Below, one piece after another: positions 1 through 14,100 of a stretch of 64,000 bases of DNA. The position numbers and the translations under genes are program-made. Positions within the stretch are counted from its first letter, which is position 1. Every line of letters begins with the position of its first letter. Source of the stretch: Rhea pennata (Eukaryota; Chordata; Aves; Rheiformes; Rheidae); contig NC_084671.1 of NCBI RefSeq assembly GCF_028389875.1, positions 129,001-193,000 of the forward strand, given 5' to 3'. Below the pieces are notes generated by a model. It was given only the letters and a program-made list of their open reading frames with translations. It did no database searches and was not told where the DNA came from.

Positions 1-183
<183 letters not shown>

Positions 184-255
184 GAAAACTGAGGTCTGAA
201 AACGTATTTGAACAAAAAAAATACTCGGAATCCTGTTTACTTGTTTGATTTTTCA

Positions 256-261
256 AATAAA
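256..261 (+). terminator. poly(A) signal AATAAA of the alpha-tubulin gene
   Basis: A canonical AATAAA hexamer lies about 75 nt after the tubulin stop codon in an A/T-rich 3' UTR. It is followed within about 30 nt by T-rich sequence. A very short 3' UTR is implied. Confidence 0.75.
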
Positions 262-1559
262 GCTTTAAAGGTTCTACCTACTGTTCTATACTCACTAAGC
301 AAGGACCATTTAAAATTGTAATTTTTGGTGACATCCAGGCATTTGCAAATCATAAAAGAAATCAGGAAGTTATGTCCACCTTCCTGTGATCCTGACATTT
401 TCTACCTTCATTTTGCTTTCTCCCAGGCAGGAAACTGCTGCTACTTCAGGTTGTTTCAGGATTAAAACATTATTATTATTCCAGGCCTGTCTACACAATA
501 CAAAGGAACATCTTATATTCTCCCATTGAGGCTAGCTTCAAAGAAGACCTCAGTAAAAATTTCCAAAGTTACTTAACTAGCACTGAATAATGCTGTACAC
601 AAGTAATTACTTGACTGTAGTTGTGTCATATGCCATTGCACTTTCGAACTGAACTAGCACTTTCTACTAGATTACTTGCTAAAAACATAAAACTTGCCAT
701 TTTCAAAAGAAAAAATTACATACACAAAAAAGTAAATTTTCCAATGAGAAAGGTCCATGCATTTGATTTCCTTCAGATAAAAGGAAAAATAAAAGATCTA
801 ACATCTGCTTTAGAAACACTACAGTCATTTTAAAAGCTCCTACATTAGCCTATTAGAACTACTTTATGAATAATCTTTTAATAGTATATTCAATTTAATA
901 CAGTTTTATAGACAACTGTGAAACAGTGAACTCAGGACAGTCAGCTTAGGTAAAGACTGGTGATCCACTTGCTTAGAATGGTCTAGTTCTGAATCCTGAA
1001 AACAAGAAAAAATGTTTCTACATGTTCTATAAGACCAGAAGGGGAAACATGAAGTGTGTTTTTTTGACTATACATATGCTGAAGATATCCAGAGAGAAAT
1101 TATTTTTGGAAGTACTTGCATCCAGCATTTGTATAGCATCCTATGTATGCACAGTTTGTGAGGCACTACAGAAAAGTGCCTTTGTTTTTGCATCTAGGAT
1201 ACTCAAAGATCCCAGACCACAGCAGCCTGTGCTCAGCATGCTGCCACTCCAAACCTGAGCCCTGCTCTGAGCCACCTACCATCCATCCCAAGCAGACCGA
1301 CTCTGAATACACACCTCTATCCCACAACTTCAGCAATAACTTCTCTTTATTTTCAAGGCACTGTTCCCAGCCCAGCCTCTCCCACTTCACCTTAGCCTCT
1401 CACTCAGGAAGTCATGGTGCTAGAAGCTGCTAGCTGCATCTCGAGCAACACTCCATGCGATCCGGGAGGACTCCTAAAAGCACCAACATAGCATTGAGGT
1501 CACAAAAACACCGCACAGCACCTCGGACCAAGCGTGCAACAACAAAACAACGCTTCCAG
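262..1559. other. intergenic, alpha-tubulin to HPS3; nothing recognised
   Basis: AT-rich sequence without a recognisable exon, RNA gene or repeat family. Short open frames here have no protein-like composition. CpG density rises only near its right end, where the HPS3 promoter island begins. Confidence 0.6.
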
Positions 1560-2100
1560 ACGTACGAACACGGCCGTGGCTACGCAGACGAGCGCTCTCG
1601 CGCCCAGCCCCGCGGAACGGAGTGACCGCGCCGCGCTGCGCCCCGCCCCTGCACACGCAGCCGCGGAGGGCGGCCCCGGCGCGGCCACCTCCCCCGGCCG
1701 GGGCGGCGCGGCGCGGCGCGGCGTTGCGGAAGTGTCCCGGCTGCCTCTGCCACGGTGCGGGGCTCTCGGTAGCCTGCGGGTGCTGCCCCGCTGCTGCGGC
1801 CGTGGTCTGTGGGGGCCATGGTGCAGCTTTACAACCTGCACCCTTTCGGGTCGCAGCAAGTGGTGCCCTGCCAGCAGGAGCCAGCGCGTTTCTGCTGCGG
1901 CCAAGATGAGCTCTTCGTGGCCTGCGCGGCGGCCAGCTGCAGGGTGGAGGTGTTCGCGGTGCACGACCAGGGCCGCTGCGAGCCCCTGCGCTCCTTCGCC
2001 ACGCTGGGCTCCGTGCTGTGGATGGCGCACAGCCGGGCAGGTCTGCGGCAGGCGCCGCGCGGGGGGAGCGGCCGGGCGGGCGCTCGGGCGGGCAGGTGAC
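1560..2100. promoter_or_regulatory. CpG island / promoter region of HPS3
   Basis: A sharply GC-rich, CpG-dense segment containing GGGGCGG-like and GGCGCGGCGCGGCG stretches (about 1690-1725), in contrast to AT-rich flanks. It covers the presumed transcription start, the 5' UTR, exon 1 and the very short first intron of HPS3. No TATA box is evident, as expected for a housekeeping-type start. The exact start site cannot be placed from sequence. Long open frames on both strands here are composition artefacts. Confidence 0.8.
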
Positions 2101-5100
2101 AGGGCTGCTGTTATCTTTGCAGGAGACTACGTGGTAACCATTGAAGAGAAAAACAAAGCAACCTTCCTACGAGCGTATACAAACTGGAGATGCGTGTCAG
2201 CTGGGAGCTCTCGTGTGTGTGTCCGGATGGTGGGTCACAAGATGGAAGAGTCCTACAGAGAAACCTTAAAAGAACAGATGTCAGTTGTAGAAATGCCACT
2301 TGCAGATCCTCCCCTGTGTGCTTCATGTTGCCCTGTAAATGGAAATCTTCTTGTGGGCTGCAAAAATAAATTAGTTATGTTCTCTTTAAAATATCTGGTC
2401 ATAAACCAGAATGTAAGTGTATTGGACTTTGAACGCTCCTTAATTTTACACATTGATAACATAATACCCGCTGAAGTTGCATTTTGTGCCAGACATATAG
2501 CTGTAGCAACAGAGCTGGATGTTCTGATCCTGAAACTGGAACTGGTCCAACAAGGTGCAGACAACACAGGGCAGTGCGCTCACAGCACTAGGGCAGTAGA
2601 AGAACCTGTGGATGGAGGTAAGGACAGAAGTTTTTTCTTTTTAATCTACTAGAATCTGTTAACTGATTCCTGTTATTCTCAAAGTAGCTCCATCAAGATT
2701 ATTGCCCCTCAAAAATATTTCCAGATCATCTTAGGACTGTCAGCTTGAATGTCTTAGGGTGTGAAAAGTGTTGTACTACCTGTAGTTAGAGGTAATGCCT
2801 AAAGCAAATACGCCTTCACTGTGCAGGCACTTTAAGCATAGTGCAACCCCTACAGCCACAGGATCAAAACTCTTTTTTGGGATGCCATCATAGGCCACAT
2901 CAAAGCGATAGCAGCTGTGTGTGCTATGTTCGGAATTTTTTTTCCATCAGTATCACTGCCCAAGTAACTCTGTCTCTTCTAAGGGAGAAATGGGAGTCCA
3001 AGAGAAAGATGCAATTCATGAACCACAAAGCAGACCATGGTTACTGGTTTTCATGTTTAAGGATGCTTTCATGGCAATGCATGTACACTTTTCTGACTGT
3101 TTGCAGGATCAGAATTTGGGTGAGGACGGAGTTAGCAAATGTCCCTTTTCAGTCCTTTGTCTTCTTTGGAGGTTTACTGCAGAATCTTAAAAAACCTAGA
3201 AATAGATTTACTTAGTAGGTTATATTCTCCCCATATTGCAAGCAACCCATTCCTATCTAATCACCTGTTGTCTTTCTCAAAAGATTAAATAAACACCCCA
3301 AAACTTCAGAAAAATCCTTCACTTTGTAATTGAAGAAACTTAAAATAGAAGATGTTGTTTTAGAAGTGCAAACTTTACCTAGAGAAAATTCAGACGTAGC
3401 AAGGACTTTCCAGATAGGGATAATGCAAACTGGAATTTTCTTCATTGACTGAAGATAGAGCTTAACTTAGACAACAACATCATGCCTCTGGTTGTTTTTA
3501 TTACTTAAAGTTTATTGCTTAAAATTGCTTAAAATGTTATTACTTAAGGATTTGCTTTCCCATACTTAAGATGACAGAACATTCCGTCATAGCTGCATTT
3601 CCTATCTTAAAATCTTTCTGATCATCCATAGCATTTTTTATATTTGACATCTTGCCGTACAGAGCACAGATTATCTCAGACTTGCCTTATATTGAACAGT
3701 TTACCTGTTCTTTCAAAAATCTTGACTTTTAGGGGTTATGAAAGTTGAGACTTTTAAATGAAAGGCTGTTCTTGTCTTCAGGCACAGCTCTTTACAAATT
3801 ATAAGGTTTTGAGTGAGCCAGTGCTAATTAGGTAGCTTCAACTGGAGTATTTAATTGTGTCACCTCTATTTCTTATTGGAACTGGTTTGAACAATTAATT
3901 CGGCATTTTCATTGTTAAGGTATAAAAGATGAAGACCCTTCAACACATACTCTGCAGCTTGAATCAGATGAGTTTGTCATTTGTCAGAAGCCAGTGGAAC
4001 TGCTTGGGGAAGAAAGTAAGCTATGTGAGATACCCATCACAGTGGAATCAACAGGATTAGCTACAGAAGGTACAGAGTACTTCCAAGTGCGATATCTGCT
4101 TTTCAGGTATTAATACATGAATTTTCCCTTTTATGGGCTACATATACCTACATGCTAATACTTGTAAGAAGCCAAAATGATCTGTTTTTTACATCTTCTT
4201 GAAAGTATGAAACTGATATTTTGACTTGGGGCCTATTCATAAAGGGTATTGTGCTATATAAATACTATGATGCTAAAAGAAAATCCATTTTTGGTCTTGC
4301 ATATCCAAAGCTTTATTTTGTTTAAAGAATGTGACCAGTTACTCTCCTTAAAATGGAATTGAGCTTTAATGGTTTTGCAATTCTGGTGATGTTTAAACGA
4401 TGTCTGCTTTCCATTTTACCTTCTTGTATCCTGCAGAGAGCATGCATGGCAGCTTCTCTTACAATGTATCAGGAGTTGTCTTTTCTCAGCATAATTTTGT
4501 ACTTGTTTGCTTGCTGAACCCACAAAACCAAATTTTACACATCTTATTCTGAAGCAGCTTTGTTGTCAGATTTTCTAATTGTTTAGAGAAGCCTACTTTA
4601 AAGTATAACATGCAAGAAAATCAGCAGTCCTGGCAGCTATTTTTTGCTGTTGATGCTGTGTGACTGCAATCAGTCACTGCCAGCTAAACTTCTTATTTGT
4701 GCTATAGCTTTCATCAGCTTCAGCTGAAGTGATACTTATGCATGTACATCTGAAAAAAATACTCTCCATTTGTCCAGCTGGAAAAGAGAGTTTACTTAAG
4801 CACTGAGAAACTACAGTATTTTGTTAGTGTCAAAGGCATTAAACATTCATCCAAAGCTGAGGAATAATAGATGTCACAGTACAGTTTTGAATTCCAAAGC
4901 AAAGCAGAAAAAGGATGACACATTCAGTAATAGGAAAGAAATAAGGGACTGAAGATGGACTATGTTATGCATGGTTCTGTTGAATAAAAAGAGAAAAAAA
5001 GATTCATACCAATGGTAACTTGTCTTCCAGTGAGCCTGAACTTCGGCATGCACTCATCTTGTAGGCAAGGGAAGATTTTTGATTGCAAGCACTTGAGATA

Positions 5101-8100
5101 GTTGTCTCTTGGTCTGCACATGCTTGTTAGCATTGCCATGCTAATTACATCAAGAGTAGGCAGACTGCACAGTTTAAAACTTTATTGCTGTTTACTTGTC
5201 TAAGGTAGCTGACATCCCATCTTGTTGTTTTCACTGACATCCCATCTTGTTGTTTTGTTTTTTTCCTTCCAGACGTTTTACACCTGACCAGTCGCCTTTT
5301 GGCTTTTGTGAAGAGACAAAGTTACACTCTCTTCAGCTGCTTCCTGTATACCAGACAGGTAGATGCATGTTCATGGATGCATGATAGTCTGTGTAACTGG
5401 AGTGGGAAAGGGAATATATATACTAAGCTCTGTTGTACACTGTTCCTGTCAGAGTATTTTTCATTGAGATGTTTTTCCTCCCTTTTCAATGATTTAAACT
5501 GAGCTCCTGTTAACAAAAAAATCTTGGCTCACTGGTCACTTCACTATACCAAAAGAAGAAGTCTGAATCAGCTTTTACCAATTCTGTGCTCATTAGTTTT
5601 ACATCACAAAATGGCCACTTCTAACATTGTATGACTTTTGTTTATCCTCAATGTTAGCACAAGATACTAGGCTGCCTCTCAGTAGAGCTAATCAAGAGTA
5701 AACCTTAGTAATCGTTAAGATACAAATTACCTGTTTGCTGGGCTTTAATTAAAAACAGAAAGGGATAGATTCAAATGTTAGAGGTTACTAACACACACTA
5801 GCTTAAGCCCCAGCAGAAACATCAACAAATTTAATCCATTGCCTTTACAGACTGCTTGCTTAGATTGTGGTTGTATCTGTTCCGTTAAGTAGCAACTCCT
5901 TATCGAAGTTGCAGATCCAACAGAATGAGCCACTTGCCATTCAGCTCCTGCTAACTCATGTTCTCTTGTGATTTACAGTCTTCAGCAAGACAGTCTGTAG
6001 AATTTGGACACAGCCTTTACTTCACAAATCAGCTTTATAAATAAACTCACAAGGAGTTATCTAAGATCAGGGCAATCATTCAGTCTATGGACACGTAGTT
6101 GTGATTAGTCTGCCTGGACTCCTACATACTGATACATCTACAGAATTTCTTCACTCAGTGATGCATCTACTCTTTTGTTAAAAATGCCTCCAAATGACAT
6201 GCAAATTGAATGTATTTCAGACCTGTACACTGATGCTCATATAGTTCTTTTTCTCTTCTGTAGCTACTAACAAAACCAATCTGGAACTCAGTGCAGGTCT
6301 GCTTATCTTTTAGGCATTAGGCTGACAAAAGAATTCTAAGGTTTTGATCTATCAGGTACCTAAAATGACTTTCTTTTTGTTACATCCAGAAAGTTCAGCC
6401 CATGGAGAAATTAAGAACCAGAGAGAACTACTGAGTCTGTTTTGCTTTTTCTCTTTACCTCATGTTGGATATCTCTACTCTGTTGGGAAGTTAGTAGAAC
6501 TGATCTCTACTTACCTATATTCAGAGAAGTCAGAGCAGGCAGTTCTCACTCCGCAATTCCTGCATGTCATTACAAGGTACTATGTTTAAGATTTTGCTAA
6601 TAGTATCACTGCTTTTCTATCTGCTTTTTTCATTGTCTCTAAAATACCCTTCATAGCCTCTCCTGGGACCTGTGGATAGGTTTATGTGACAGTGCAGCCT
6701 GCCTTCCAGGAAAAATACCTGATTCTTTGTACTTTTTACTAGTCAATTACTGCCAGTCTTCCTCTTCCCTTTTTCTTTCCTTTTCTTTCCTCCCTCCCTT
6801 CCTCCCTCCCTCCCTTCCTCCCTTCTTTTAATCAATACAGTTTCTTTTTTCCCTTTAGTGAGAACCTACAGTGTTTCACAGTGCGGTGCAGTGCGGCAGC
6901 AGCTCGCGATGAGGATCCATACATTGATACAACTGTGAAGGTGCACACTTTGTATTCTTGTACCTGATGAAAAAGTTAAAAATGCAAAGAGTAGTATGGC
7001 ACTTAGTTTCCTTACACTACCATCTAAAAGCCTGTCAGTTTCTATTGGCTCAAACAATAGAATAACATCCATAATTATTATTTGACTTTAATTCAAATGA
7101 CATACCACATTCTAACAGTCTACAAATGTATCAATGAAACACAATCTACTATTGCTGTTTAAGATCCTAGAACATCAGTAGAATGTTTCCAAATACATAA
7201 AAAGCTAAAAAAGCACATACATTTTAAACCAAGTTCCATGCTTTGCTGTATAGATGGGAATGAAAGATGCGGTTTTCCTTTATTGCAGCTCGTGGTGTCT
7301 GTCAAGCCTACACATCCTGAAGCCTACATTTTGCTTTGCCTTTTTTTTTCCCCCCTCTTGGATGTCTTTGAAATGTGAGTTTTTGTAAGAGGAGCATAGA
7401 CCTTTGAACAGGTCTGTTTGGCAGATACTTAGGGTGCTGTTCTAAAGCGGGGCAGGCTTTTTAGCCTTTGCAAGTCTAGACTTTTCCCCTTCCTTTCATT
7501 ATGTATCAGTAATAATCTGCTGAATTATAAAAGACAGGATTAACTGTTAATAAAAACATATAGGTTGAAATGTTTTTTAAGCTAGTATGTAATGATTTTC
7601 TTTGGACACGTAGACAGTTGACATAAAACCATAGCACAGTAGAGGTATTGTAAAATTTTCAATACATATTCTTTGCTCTCCGTAGCAACTGTTCATGTGA
7701 GAGAGAGAGACAGGACTGTAATTAAGAGGTTGTTGCAGGAAACATTTTATTTGACTTTTTTTTTTTTGCTAGCTAACACAAACCTCCAATCATTCATTCA
7801 GGTATTGAGATAAAGAATGCTTACATAAAAACTCTTATCTCGCCTCTTCTTCAATCACAGCTTTCCAGGTTTTTGCTGTGGGTTACATTCAGTCCCTCAC
7901 ATTTCCTTCAGTGAGATGCGGGGCAGTGCTGGAGGTTGAGGGGTGCAGAACGGCTTTCTGTCACCCTGTGGTTGACGGCTTCTCGTCTCGCTCAGTGTCA
8001 CCACTTCGGTGTGGAGGACTGCCAGGCTGCCTTTCCTCAGGGGCGTCCCCACGCCGGGCGCACCCCGCGGCCACCCTGGGGTGGAGTTCGGCAGGCAGAA

Positions 8101-11100
8101 GCGCTATTCCTGCCCTTTTTCACATGGGTTTCAAAGCTGGCTGGATCTGGTTCTGACTGGTGCAGGACAGTTACTGGCCCCCTTTGGTCACTCTGCAGTC
8201 CTCAGCCTCTTTAACTTAGTAAGTTTTATCTGGTGCAGAAGTGTGATTAACAAAGTCTGCAAAAATTGTAAGGTTTATTGAAAAAGTAAGGTACATTAAT
8301 TTGTAAATATAGTATTTTATCCTCATAGAGGTATAAATTCAGAATGTTTTGGACAAATAAACTTGTATTTTTACATTTTTAGTTCAGCATGGAGGATATG
8401 GTAAGTCTTGACTGAGAAGTGTATATTGAACAAACCAAGGTTGAAATACAGAAAATATAACAATAGGCAAGGAAATATATTTCTGTCTATAGTTACTTAA
8501 TGTATTATAAGCAACTGAAATCAGGACTTTTGTAGCTGTTAGGCTGTCTTTTACAAGTTGGTCAAATTCAAGCTATTTGGGTTTAAGTGTTCCATGTTAG
8601 GTACCAAAGGCCTAGTTATTTTGAGACACAATTGGAACTGCAGTTGCTGAATGAAATGATATTTTTTTCATTCTTGCTTAAGTGAAGCACTCAAAGTTGG
8701 GAAAGCCAGTGAATATCTGTGTGTCGTATTATTGGACATAAAACTGCGTTTTTTTCCTCACATATCTTTTGGTTTAAAGAGTCAAAAGTCACTGACCAAA
8801 ATTACAAAACAGCCGCTTTCCGTTACAGGCTTGTCCACCTGTGTCACTGGATGTCTGCACGTTAAGAATGCAGCTTTTTATAGGACCAAGAGCTATCTGT
8901 CATTTCAAAAACCACATAATTCTTCTGACTAAGGCTGACACAGATGATATTACTGAAAGAAGAAAACTCACAAGAAAGATGCTGTAAGATCTTTGTGTCT
9001 TTGGGGGAGATGGGATTTTAATTTCTATCTGTCCAGTGTTGAATTTGTGGGTGTTGGGGTTGAAGGGTGGATCCTCTATGAAAAAATGGCTCTGGAAATA
9101 GCTCCCAGGCTAGTGGGTAAGAACAGAGGTGAGTGCTGTTTTGTTTATTTTGGGTGTGTGAGAACAGAAATCAAACATTGAGGTTTGGATTCTGCTGCAT
9201 TAAATGACATGGAAGAAATGAGGGAGTAGTCACAAATGGCTGAAATCAATCAAATAAGTTACTCTAAATATTTAAAAGCTTTAACTTTCATGAGTAATGT
9301 TAAAGTAACATTACTAGGAACATATCTGTTACTTAGAAGAAAAAGTACTTGTCATGAGAAAGACAAGTAAGAGTACTGAAGTTACAGGCTAGTAAAACGT
9401 GTCGTAGTACAAAATGAAGACGCACTTTATTCTACTACTAATATTTTTTCAAAGTTCATAGTTGGCATTTGAGGAAGAAATGTTTTTTGTCTCCTGTAAA
9501 AATGATCGGTTGAAGAAGTGTTAGTCTACTTAACACATCATTTAAAAAAAGATATAAATATCCAAGAACAGTAAAAAAAATGAAGAGGAAGAGTCTGTTA
9601 TTTCCCACAGCATTTTAACCTTAGGACACTGAAGACCTAAACGATGTCTTAGATATTCAAGCACTTTCTTACACCATGTCATGGTAAACACCGTTAGAGC
9701 TGCAGGGGTAAAAGTGCAGTAAATCTTTACAGAAAAGAAGTATACGTCTTAGTTAATTTGAATTATTCAGATTCATGGAAGTATCTAATACTACCTGATG
9801 GTAAAACCCAGGAGAAAATGTACTTGATGATTTCTAACCGTGATGTCTCTGGTTTATGAGCATGCCTGTCCACTGAGTTATTAAACATTATGATTTAAGT
9901 TCACAGCTTAACTCTCAAGCATTTATTGGCCTTCAAACATATTTATTTATGCATTTAAACTGTCAAGTCATGTTTTTTTGGCAGCCTAATGTTTATTTGG
10001 ACACTGAAAACTCATCTCTTCTTTTTTTCTAGCTCCAAAAAGGCTGACAGCATCAAAGCCAGAAAAACTCCTGATTCAGAATCTGGCTGGAATTTATATA
10101 TTATAAACACTGTTTCAACTGTACAGCTTTATAGAGAAATGGTATTGTCTAACTTCTGCTTTTTGTTTTTTGGTGACTATAAATACTGTAAATAAATCTC
10201 TGCATCTTACTGCTGGATATACTGTAATGTATTTTTCTTGAGTAGTCCATACGCTGTTTCACATGGCTGCTGCTCTCTCTAGATTTGTTCCTGTGTTTTT
10301 TTTGTTTATTTGCTTGCTTGTTTTGCCAAAGACCTAAATATATGCTATGTCTGTTCTAGGTGGATTACAGTAGAACATATGAAAATGTAAAAACTGAGAG
10401 TTGCATCCATCTTCTAAGTGAAGCTCACTTATTAGTCAGAGCAGCTATAATGGACCCCAGTTTCCTTAAACCAGACGAAAAAGAAGAACTTCTAACAGCA
10501 TTTAGAGAAAGTTGTGCTTTCCTAGCAGACTGCTACAGCAGGTATGTTTTGGATGTCAAAGTTATATAATGAACTTTTGTTTCCAGTAATGCAGTCTGAA
10601 AAATTAAAATAATTGTTCTTCACTATTTTACATTAGTATTTCATATGTAATAAAAATATTTACATTCTACCAAAACAGTTTAATCTGGTCTTTTATTCAG
10701 TATCTGTCTGTCTAGATATTTGCAGGTACTGACGTGTCTGCAGTTTTGACTGATGTATTTTAGTTCTTAAAAACAGCAGTGTCAAAGGTGTTGCCCTTAA
10801 CAATTTTTTCCCTTTCCTCTTTCTTGCTTTCAGGTTTGACATAAAGGATTACCACCTTGCTTTGCCTTACTACAGAATGTCTGGTTTATCCATGACAGAG
10901 GTTTTAGAGAGAGTAGTTTCAGAAGGTGATAAACCACACAAATATGAGAGAGGATTTATATTTTACTTAACTCACTCTCTTAATGAAGACTTAAACGAAG
11001 AATTAAGTCAGGTAGTAAAAAATAAACTGTTTTTTCTTAATCTGCTGCTTTAGTTATAATTTTGAGAACTGTGTGTCAAATTTTGATTGAGTTTCCTTTG

Positions 11101-14100
11101 AAAATGCTGAGCTGAGTTTTAAAGTTCTTCTTTCACATGGATTTAATTTCCTTTTATTTACAAAATAGCAAGCAATTTCAGTAACAGCAAAGAGAAAGTT
11201 GTGATATTTCTGTCCACTTCCAAACAGCATATTGTCGGTTTTGCTATCATGATGCATGTTGCTAATGATATGGCTCCCAATCACACATAGAGGTACTTCC
11301 ATACTAGGAAAGTTCTTTACATTTCTGTCATCCCCCATTTCTTTAAACCCCCATTTCTGTAACAAAACAAACTGTTATTTGATCATTGCCAAACTGAACA
11401 GATTGGTAAAATCGATTCACTGTGGTGGATGTTCTCTCAGCACCCCAGAGTATGGATTGAATCACTCTCAGATAAAATTCTTTACTTTTACCAGGAAAGT
11501 AGGAGGCAGGAAAAGCACTGTAATTTGATAGCTAAACTGTTTGTCTGTCTGTCTCTGTTTCTCTCTTTTAAACAGCTATTTTCATGTACTGTGAAAGACT
11601 GTATATCTGGAAAGGTTGAAACTGTTAAATGGCTTTTATTTTAATAGGAATCAGCAACTAAAGTTCTACAAATATTCTGTCTTGCTGAACCTGCTGAGCT
11701 GCCACATATTCTCTGCAGTCCCTGCATGAGGAATGTGTGTCCTTTGACAGCCATGAAGTATCTTCAGAAGGTAGAAAAGATCATGCCATCAGTGCTCCTG
11801 ACACTTACTAAGGCTTCCATGGCCCTGAAAATGGGAGACCTCATGAAGTATAAACATGAGATGGACTCCTGTAAGGAGGTAAGATATGCATAAAGCACGA
11901 GCTATTCACCCTTTGTAAAACCCAAGTCAATAGCAGTTGGCTTGTGATTGTATTTTACTGTAAGAGAACCTTTCAGTTGCTTTTCCTTTTCCTCTCAGTT
12001 TACTGTGTGGTCTCCACTGAATGTCTGCAAGAACAGACTTGGGCTTGAGGGCTGCAATATGCTGAGACTGTATCATTTATCTTGCAGGAAGAGTAGTCTT
12101 ATCCTGGCAAAGCCTTACCAAGCGCGCAGAGTTTTTCAAAGCTATTAATTCTTGCTAAACTCAGTGCTGTTTACTGGAATGTAGCAGGCTCTGCAGAGCC
12201 AGTGCTCTTCACTTATATGGCAAGGTTGTTAAGTAGTGTTCTTCCACTCCTCCACTTTTGATTGATATGCCCATGAAAACTTAAATGTTTGTATGCAAAC
12301 AGCCTTTTTAAGATTGCTCATGGAGAAGAATGTCCTTGGTGCACACAAGCCATAATTTCTTTATCCAATTGCCATATACAATTTCCCATCCTTCTTCTGG
12401 TGCAATTAAGGCACTTAACCCCTGTAAAGACTGCATCAGAACATACTTTAGTGGTAACGAAGTAAGAATTCCACATCAGTGGAGAAAACATTGTTAGTGA
12501 AGCAGTCTCTGTCATAGATGTTCCTGTGTGGTTTTAGACTGAGACCAGTCTTTAAATCACTTGTTAAGGTTGATCAGGACAGTTTAATTTCACAAGTTAC
12601 AGAGCTTGAAATGTAGTCTCCTCCTGAGAGTGAGCTGTTGGCATTTTAAGAACTTTTTAAATAAACAGATAGTTGTTCCAAAATTAAACATCAATAGGAG
12701 AAACTCTGGGGAGCTTTGAGAATTAGTGATGCTTGAATTGCAAGGCTGGGGAGCCATGGAGTGCTGTATCACAAATGGTATTTAGCACCACTTGCTGTCT
12801 CATCTATTCACAGCCATGTTGTGAGCAAGCATACACAATTCATCATAGTATGTAAGAGTGAAGAATGAGAGAGGGTCTCAAAAACAAAATGTGTGGGTTA
12901 GAGGGGAATCTTTTTAATCTGACCTGTTAAAAAAAGGCTTGTTTGGCGCTCATCTTTAAAAAGCTTTTTATTGTGAACTTGTGGAAAATACTGTTTTTCA
13001 GTAAAATAAGGAAAGGAAAGACAAGCTGCATGCACAGGGATCTAAAAAATCTGAATTCTGTTCCTAGGTCTGCCTTACATTTCCTGTGTAATTTACTTAA
13101 TTTGTTTGGGCATGATTTCACACAATCACAGAATGGTTGAGCTTGGAAGGGACCTCTGCAATCATCTAGTCCAATCCTCCTGCTCAGACAGGGTCATCTA
13201 GAGCATGTTACCCAGAATTGTGTCCAGATGGCTTTTGAATATCTCCAAGGAAGGAGACTCCACAAAGTCTCTGGACAACTTGTTCCAGTGCACAGTTACC
13301 CTTAGTCACCAGTGTCTTTGAAAGGGAAATAGTATCTTGTCATGCTGAAAGCAGTCGAAATTCCAGAAATTATTTGCTGTTTAACATCTTACAGCACATT
13401 CTGATCTTTGTTTCAGGGGTGTTTACAAATAAAAATCATACTTCGCAAAGTACTCCTGTTGAATTTCTAGTCAGTGACTTTTAAAACATCTTACGTGTTG
13501 GCTGACTGGGATTTTGTAATAAGAACCTATCTTTTTATGTGCGTAGTAACTCCGAATTTCAACAGCCTGTTACTTCCAGCATTCAGGTAAATGGCATAGC
13601 ACTTAGCAGTCAGTGCTCCAGCACACAGATTAGAGGTGGGTCTCCAGAAAGCTCTTCTGTAAATTGTAGAAAGAGAACTTACTTACTTCCTCTGGCTTTC
13701 CTTCATTTCATCTATATAAGCTTGATTGCTTGAGCAAGTACTGAGTTTGGTGGGCTGATTTTTATGTGGATTGAATTCTTGACCTGATTTATATCTGACT
13801 ATGTCCGTAGACAATACTGGCATGTGGTTTCATTGAGCAGCCAAAACTCTTGAGACAGCATAAGGAAGGAATTGTTACTCCAACTGAATTTGCTGTTCAT
13901 CTAAAGGAGACACAACCTGGGTTACTGGTGGCTGCCACTGTGGCTTTATATGAGAACAGTAAAATTGAACTGGAAGAAGCAGATACCTTTTTCAAGGTTA
14001 GTCTGTGATTGTTTTTTACTTTCATTTTTCTCATAGTGATATTCTGATGGGTGAGCAAAGCAGCCTGAATTGTTCTTCACATACATTCCAGGTTTTCCTC

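Noticed and set aside
1500-2030. A 176-codon minus-strand open frame opposite HPS3 exon 1
   Set aside because: An Arg/Ala/Pro-rich shadow frame of a CpG island with no domain or splice support; no evidence for a divergent gene.
1534-2652. A 372-codon plus-strand open frame
   Set aside because: Only its second half (from 2123) is HPS3 exon 2. The first half lies in the CpG island in a different frame from exon 1 (ATG 1818) and is a composition artefact.
7878-8281. Three overlapping open frames of 90-92 codons in HPS3 intron 6
   Set aside because: Low stop frequency caused by GC richness. No homology recognised, no splice context; kept only as a CpG-rich patch.
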